A DNA stretch of 16,597 bases, taken from contig QMVB01000018.1 in the NCBI GenBank assembly GCA_003660905.1, positions 1 through 16,597 on the forward strand. Direction: 5' to 3'. The notes under the pieces were generated by a model that made no database searches, was not told where the DNA came from, and saw only the letters and a list, made by a program, of their open reading frames with translations. A program made the translations under genes and the position numbers. This document shows, piece after piece, positions 13,106 to 16,597 of this stretch (position 1 is its first letter; each line of letters begins with the position of its first letter). Source of the DNA: Candidatus Nanohalarchaeota archaeon. Lineage in GTDB: Archaea; EX4484-52.

Positions 13106-14482
13106 ATGAATAAAAAAAAGAGATTAACAAAGTTAAAGACAAAATATGATGCGATTGTGATTGGCGGCGGTCCTGCTGGAATAATTGGCGCTGTAACTGC
13201 CAGAAAATATTATCCTGATAAAAAAATTTTCCTGATAAAGAGCGTGGGCGCAGGCGTAATCCCCTGCGGGATTCCTTACATGTTTACTACATTAGGCAAG
13301 CCGGAAGATAATGCAGTGGGAAATGCACCTCTGGAAAAAAACAACATAGATGTGAAAGTTGATGAAGTAATTGAAATAAATCCAGAAGAGAAAAAAATCA
13401 AGACAAGAGACAATAAGGAATATGGCTATGAAAAGATTATTCTTGCCACCGGGTCAAGCCCCATCAATCCGCGTATACCAGGAAATAACAAGAAAGGCAT
13501 CTATTTAATAAATAAGGAAATGAATCATCTGAAAAATTTAAAAAAAGACATCTGCAATGCTAAAGATATTGTCATTGTAGGAGGGGGATTTATCGGAGTT
13601 GAGTTTGCAGACGAGCTTTCTAAAATCAAGGGCGCAAATGTTTCTATTGTTGAGATGATGCCTCATATCATGTCGGCATCCTTTGATGAAGAATTTAGAA
13701 AATTGGCAAAAGAAAAGCTGGTTGAAAAAGGAGTCAATATAATTACAGGGAAAAGCGTTGAGGAATTCAACGGGAAAGAGCGGGTTGAATCTGTTCTGCT
13801 TTCTGACAATAGCTGTCTTCCTGCGCAAGTTGTCATTATGGGCATAGGCGCAGGTCCTAATTCTTTTTTGGCGGCAAAAGCAGGTCTGGAAATAGGCAAG
13901 AGCAGGGGAATAATAGTTGATGAATACATGAGAACATCTGTGGCAGATATATTTGCAATAGGCGACTGCGCAGAGAAAAAAGATTTTTTTACAAGAAAAA
14001 AGATTAATGTCATGCTTGCATCAACTGCAACTGCAGAAGCCAGGATTGCCGGCGCTAATTTATTCAAGATAAATGTCGTAAAAGAAAACAAAGGCACCAT
14101 TGCAATGTATTCAACACAGATAGGCGATTTGACATTGGCTTCAGCAGGCTTGACGGAAAAAAGCGCTTTGGAAGAAGGATTTGAAATTGCAGTAGGTCGG
14201 GCAGAATGCGTTGACAAGCACCCCGGACCAATGCCTGGCGCAAACAAAATCAAAATCAAGTTGATTTTTTCAAAGCAGTCAGGGCTTCTTTTGGGCGGTC
14301 AGGTTGCCGGCGGATGCTCTGCAGGAGAAATTATCAATATCATCGGGCTGGCAATGCAAAAAGCAACTACGTTGACAGAGATTGAAACTTTGCAGGTAGC
14401 GACGCATCCAAAACTTACAGCAGCGCCGACAATATATCCATTGATAAATGCGGCTCAGAATGCTTTAAAGGACTGCAAATAA
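13106..14482 (+). CDS. FAD/NAD-dependent oxidoreductase (CoA-disulfide reductase/NADH oxidase family)
   Basis: A 458-residue flavoprotein of the pyridine nucleotide-disulfide oxidoreductase class I family. It shows the FAD motif VIGGGPAG (18-25), ATGSSP (114-119), the NAD(P)H motif VGGGFIGVE (158-166), the second FAD motif IFAIGDC (292-298) and a C-terminal dimerisation domain (about 335-458). A lone cysteine, Cys54 in VIPCGIPY, sits where CoA-disulfide reductases and NADH oxidases keep their single redox cysteine, rather than the CxxxxC pair of lipoamide dehydrogenase. Likely substrates are CoA disulfide, polysulfide, peroxide or O2 with NAD(P)H. The frame is open further upstream to 12902, but that part overlaps the divergent thiI-like gene; ATG 13106 starts a typical N-terminus. 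The NUDIX gene follows eight bases later. Confidence 0.88.
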   Translation: MNKKKRLTKLKTKYDAIVIGGGPAGIIGAVTARKYYPDKKIFLIKSVGAGVIPCGIPYMFTTLGKPEDNAVGNAPLEKNNIDVKVDEVIEINPEEKKIKTRDNKEYGYEKIILATGSSPINPRIPGNNKKGIYLINKEMNHLKNLKKDICNAKDIVIVGGGFIGVEFADELSKIKGANVSIVEMMPHIMSASFDEEFRKLAKEKLVEKGVNIITGKSVEEFNGKERVESVLLSDNSCLPAQVVIMGIGAGPNSFLAAKAGLEIGKSRGIIVDEYMRTSVADIFAIGDCAEKKDFFTRKKINVMLASTATAEARIAGANLFKINVVKENKGTIAMYSTQIGDLTLASAGLTEKSALEEGFEIAVGRAECVDKHPGPMPGANKIKIKLIFSKQSGLLLGGQVAGGCSAGEIINIIGLAMQKATTLTEIETLQVATHPKLTAAPTIYPLINAAQNALKDCK

Positions 14483-14490
14483 TATTGCCT

Positions 14491-14892
14491 ATGCTATCGA
14501 GAAAAGCGCCGATGCTGACTGTTGATGGCATAATTATAGAAAACCAAAAGGTTCTGCTGATAAAAAGAGCGACAGAGCCATTTATTGATTATTGGGCACT
14601 TCCTGGCGGCTTTGTGGAACTGAATGAAACTACAGAAAGGGCAGTCGAAAGAGAGATAGAAGAAGAAACAGGTTTGACTGCAAAGACAAAAAAGGTTGTC
14701 GGAGTGTATTCAAAACCGGGTCGGGACCCGCGAGGGCATACAATAACCATAGCATATCTGCTTGAGACAATAAAAGGCACGGCAAAGGCGACAGAGGAAG
14801 CAAGGGAAGTTAAGTATTTTGATTTGGATAATCTTCCGGAAAATATAGCATTTGACCACAGGGAAATAATTGAAGATGCGAAAAAAGTTTGA
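14491..14892 (+). CDS. NUDIX hydrolase
   Basis: A 133-residue NUDIX pyrophosphohydrolase. The full Nudix box Gx5Ex7REUxEExGU is present at about 40-62 (GFVELNE, then REIEEETGL), and the preceding WALPGG is typical. KVLLIKRA forms the first core strand. The small size and the PGRDPRGHTITIAYLL segment resemble archaeal ADP-ribose pyrophosphatases, so hydrolysis of ADP-ribose or another nucleoside diphosphate derivative is likely, but the substrate is not fixed by the sequence. ATG 14491 is preferred to the in-frame TTG at 14485. Eight bases separate it from the oxidoreductase stop, so the two are probably cotranscribed; cleaning up damaged dinucleotides beside a NAD(P)H-using flavoprotein is a plausible link but inference. 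Confidence 0.92.
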   Translation: MLSRKAPMLTVDGIIIENQKVLLIKRATEPFIDYWALPGGFVELNETTERAVEREIEEETGLTAKTKKVVGVYSKPGRDPRGHTITIAYLLETIKGTAKATEEAREVKYFDLDNLPENIAFDHREIIEDAKKV

Positions 14893-14911
14893 ATTTTGTT
14901 GATTGCAATTC

Positions 14912-14926
14912 AATATATATAAAAAG
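14912..14926 (+). promoter_or_regulatory. TATA box of the eL18 operon
   Basis: AATATATATAAAAAG has its TATA core about 28 nt before the ATG at 14947. It should drive the four-gene ribosomal unit that follows. Confidence 0.6.
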
Positions 14927-14946
14927 CTTACGCAACTTCAGTATAT

Positions 14947-15306
14947 ATGAAATTAAGGAACTTTACAGACAATAGCAAAAAAGAGTTGATTTTGGCTTTG
15001 AAAAAGCAGCATGTCAAGGACAAAAAACAGCTCTGGCTTGATTTAGCAAAGCGCCTGAACAAGGCATCAAGGAATATGCCTGCTGTCAATCTGAAAAAAA
15101 TAGAGCAAAATACAAAGGAAAATGATATTGTGATTGTGGCGGGAAAAATCCTCTCAGACGGAGAGTTGAGCAAAAAGATTACACTGTGCTCCTTTAATGC
15201 ATCGGAGAGCGCCCTTGATAAAATTAAGGAAGCAAACTGCAAATACATTGGCTTTGATGAACTGATGAAATTAAAGAAATTGAATAATGTAAAGATAATG
15301 GCATGA
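14947..15306 (+). CDS. rpl18e: 50S ribosomal protein L18e (eL18)
   Basis: Archaeal eL18, 119 residues, the standard archaeal length and structurally related to bacterial L15. Family features include the N-terminal helical part with LWLDLAKRLNKASRNMPAVN, the segment NDIVIVAGKILSDGELSKKI, and CSFNASESALDKIKEANCKY. It binds 23S rRNA in the large subunit. It opens a ribosomal operon in the classical archaeal order eL18-uL13-uS9. Its TGA overlaps the ATG of uL13 by four bases (ATGA), which indicates translational coupling. A TATA box lies ~28 nt upstream, with no ribosome binding site between, so this first gene is probably leaderless. Confidence 0.94.
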   Translation: MKLRNFTDNSKKELILALKKQHVKDKKQLWLDLAKRLNKASRNMPAVNLKKIEQNTKENDIVIVAGKILSDGELSKKITLCSFNASESALDKIKEANCKYIGFDELMKLKKLNNVKIMA

Positions 15307-15725
15307 TTATGGTAATAGCAATAAATGGAGAAGGTTTAGTTCTGGGCAGGCTTGCAAGCTTTACTGCAAAGAAAATCTCTCAGGAAAACGTGGAAATCAT
15401 AATTTACAATGCCAAAAAAATAGTTGTTTCCGGTCAGAAAAAAGACATTTTAAGAAGGTATCAGCAAAGAAGGAAAAAAGGAGATCCTATAAGGGGGCCT
15501 TTTTTTCCAAGAACATCTGTTGGCATAGTTAGGAGAGCTGTTAGGGGAATGCTTGGTCATACGAGTCCTAAAGGAAAAGCAAGATTTAAGCTTTTAAAAG
15601 TATATGAGAGAGAGGATTACGGCGATGCTAAGGATATAATCAAAGTGGAAGTAAAAACTGCAAAGGCATTGGAAAAATCAAAATACATGACAATCGGAAA
15701 ATTAAGCCAGGAATTAGGATATTAA
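15303..15725 (+). CDS. rpl13: 50S ribosomal protein L13 (uL13)
   Basis: Archaeal uL13, 140 residues. The N-terminal INGEGLVLGRLASFTAKKIS is diagnostic, followed by VEIIIYNAKKIVVSG, YQQRRKKGDPIRGPFFPRTS and VRRAVRGMLGHTSPKGKARF, the rRNA-binding core found in all domains of life. The start overlaps the eL18 stop; an ATG two codons later (15309) would also work and looks about as good by family comparison. It assembles early in the large subunit. Eight bases separate its stop from uS9. Confidence 0.94.
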   Translation: MIMVIAINGEGLVLGRLASFTAKKISQENVEIIIYNAKKIVVSGQKKDILRRYQQRRKKGDPIRGPFFPRTSVGIVRRAVRGMLGHTSPKGKARFKLLKVYEREDYGDAKDIIKVEVKTAKALEKSKYMTIGKLSQELGY

Positions 15726-15733
15726 ATGTAATT

Positions 15734-16150
15734 ATGAAAAGAGAAAAAGTATTGATGACTGTGGGGAAGAGAAAAAGAGCAATAGCCAGGGCAGTATTTA
15801 AAAAAGGGAAAGGAAACATTATGATTAATAAAATTATGCTCGAGAACATAAATCCGGAACTGGTGCAGTTAAAGATAAAGGAGCCGGTTTTGCTTGCGCC
15901 GGAAGTGTTAGGAGCATATGATGTGTCTGTAAAGGTCAGAGGCGGCGGAAGAACCGGACAGGCAGATGCTGCACGTCAGGCAATAGCAAGAGGCATCGTG
16001 AAATTGTGCAAAAAAACAAAGGATATAGAAGAAATATACGATAAATACAATAAGAATCTTTTAGTTACTGATTCAAGAAGGAATGAGGTCAGCAAGCAAT
16101 GCGCTTCTTCAAGAGGCCCAAGAAGGAAAATACAATTAAGTAAGAGATAA
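15734..16150 (+). CDS. rps9: 30S ribosomal protein S9 (uS9)
   Basis: uS9, 138 residues. VLMTVGKRKRAIARAVFKKG, KVRGGGRTGQADAARQAIAR and the tail motif TDSRR identify the family. The C-terminal tail reaches the P-site tRNA anticodon loop, so its last residues matter. Here it ends RGPRRKIQLSKR, while most archaeal and eukaryotic uS9 proteins end in QKSYR and bacterial ones in QFSKR or QYSKR. The otherwise archaeal-looking protein thus carries a bacterial-like final tetrapeptide. It is the third gene of the operon and lies one base from eL42. Confidence 0.94.
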   Translation: MKREKVLMTVGKRKRAIARAVFKKGKGNIMINKIMLENINPELVQLKIKEPVLLAPEVLGAYDVSVKVRGGGRTGQADAARQAIARGIVKLCKKTKDIEEIYDKYNKNLLVTDSRRNEVSKQCASSRGPRRKIQLSKR

Positions 16151-16151
16151 T

Positions 16152-16454
16152 ATGAAGATACCAAAAACAGTGAAGCGATTTTGTCCTTTCTGCAAAACAA
16201 ACCATGAACACAAAGTCGCCCGTGTAAAAACAGGCGGTCGAAGAAAGACAAGTGCTCTTAAGGCAGGAAGCAGGTACAGGCTGAAAAAACTTCACAAAGG
16301 ATATGGTGGTTCGCCTTACCCAATGATTGAGCACGGGACAAAATACGGCGCAAAAAAATCACAGAAAGTGCTTATTAAATTTACATGCAGTGTCTGTTCA
16401 AAGAGCCATCAGTCAAATATCGGAAGGGCAAAAAAATTTGAGATTTTGAAGTAA
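16152..16454 (+). CDS. rpl44e: 50S ribosomal protein L44e (eL42)
   Basis: Archaeal eL42 (formerly L44e), 100 residues, slightly longer than the usual ~92-95. It binds zinc through CPFC (C11, C14) and CSVC (C79, C82) and sits near the E-site of the large subunit. The Gly-rich loop GYGGSPYPM corresponds to the region that contacts the CCA end of E-site tRNA (GGQTKP in yeast). Its ATG is one base after the uS9 stop. In many archaea eL42 is paired with eS27, and uS9 is followed by RNA polymerase subunits N and K; neither arrangement is seen here, although the window ends soon after. Confidence 0.94.
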   Translation: MKIPKTVKRFCPFCKTNHEHKVARVKTGGRRKTSALKAGSRYRLKKLHKGYGGSPYPMIEHGTKYGAKKSQKVLIKFTCSVCSKSHQSNIGRAKKFEILK

Positions 16455-16530
16455 TCCGCAGATTACACCCCAACTTTGACAGTTAGACGCATTTTCGACA
16501 AAAATCAATTAAAAATATGTTTTTTATTGA
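16451..16530 (+). terminator. Hairpins after the ribosomal operon
   Basis: GTAATC-CGCA-GATTAC (16451-16466) is a perfect six-base stem that includes the eL42 stop codon. Further on, TCAATTAAAAA (16505-16515) pairs with TTTTTTATTGA (16520-16530) around TATG with one mismatch, and the T6 run in the right arm could act as an archaeal T-tract terminator. The remaining bases to 16597 hold nothing I can identify. Confidence 0.4.
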
Positions 16531-16597
16531 ATTTTAGCATTCAAATAAGTGGATTTATAGTCAAAAACAAGCGATTATCACATAAATTCTATTGAAA

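Noticed and set aside
13663..14259. 198-residue minus-strand frame opposite the flavoprotein
   Set aside because: The plus strand encodes well-conserved FAD/NAD motifs; the opposite frame resembles nothing.

Overview
The window is AT-rich DNA from an archaeon. The evidence is a set of archaeal/eukaryotic-type ribosomal proteins (eL32, eL18, eL42 and archaeal-style uS8, uL6, uL13, uS9), a THUMP-domain ThiI relative, an archaeal lipobox protein, and TATA boxes placed about 25-30 nt before ATG codons with no Shine-Dalgarno sequence, which suggests leaderless transcripts. The compact layout, the broken-up ribosomal operons, a divergent CTP synthase and several unrecognised small membrane proteins suggest a DPANN lineage (Woesearchaeota/Pacearchaeota-like). 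That assignment is inference. I see no CRISPR array, rRNA or tRNA.

Layout, left to right. Positions 1-417 hold no intact gene. They carry a decayed C-terminal scrap of an IS4/IS1634-type transposase on the minus strand, an orphan TATA-like box, and small palindromes in front of a Fe-S RecB/Cas4-type PD-(D/E)XK nuclease gene (418-1578). A GC-elevated gap (1579-1832) with nested complementary arms is a candidate structured RNA. An unknown 4-TM protein and an unknown zinc-ribbon protein follow. Then comes a shortened spc-type ribosomal block, uS8-uL6-eL32, in which eL32 has a long Lys/Glu/Ala tail. An unknown 3-TM protein ends the plus-strand section at 5617.

From 5802 to 13050 everything is on the minus strand. 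One cluster is GT2 glycosyltransferase -> dihydrouridine synthase -> DUF192 protein. Next are CTP synthase (pyrG), a small lipoprotein, an NrdG-like radical SAM activase, a MscS-related membrane protein and a ThiI-like protein. The CTP synthase and lipoprotein genes share a very similar promoter block, and the pyrG start codon lies at the edge of a perfect 12-bp inverted repeat. The ThiI-like protein keeps its THUMP region but has lost the PP-loop and its C-terminus.

From 13106 to the end everything is on the plus strand: an FAD/NAD disulfide-reductase-family enzyme that shares a symmetric TATA box with the divergent thiI-like gene, a NUDIX hydrolase, and a ribosomal operon eL18-uL13-uS9-eL42. 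The last ~140 bases hold only hairpins that could end this operon.

The window is mostly housekeeping: translation, tRNA modification, nucleotide synthesis and redox. I find no convincing new defence or mobile system. The best leads are the inactivated ThiI homologue, the candidate RNA at 1586-1780, the pyrG operator-like palindrome, and the zinc-ribbon gene attached to the ribosomal block.
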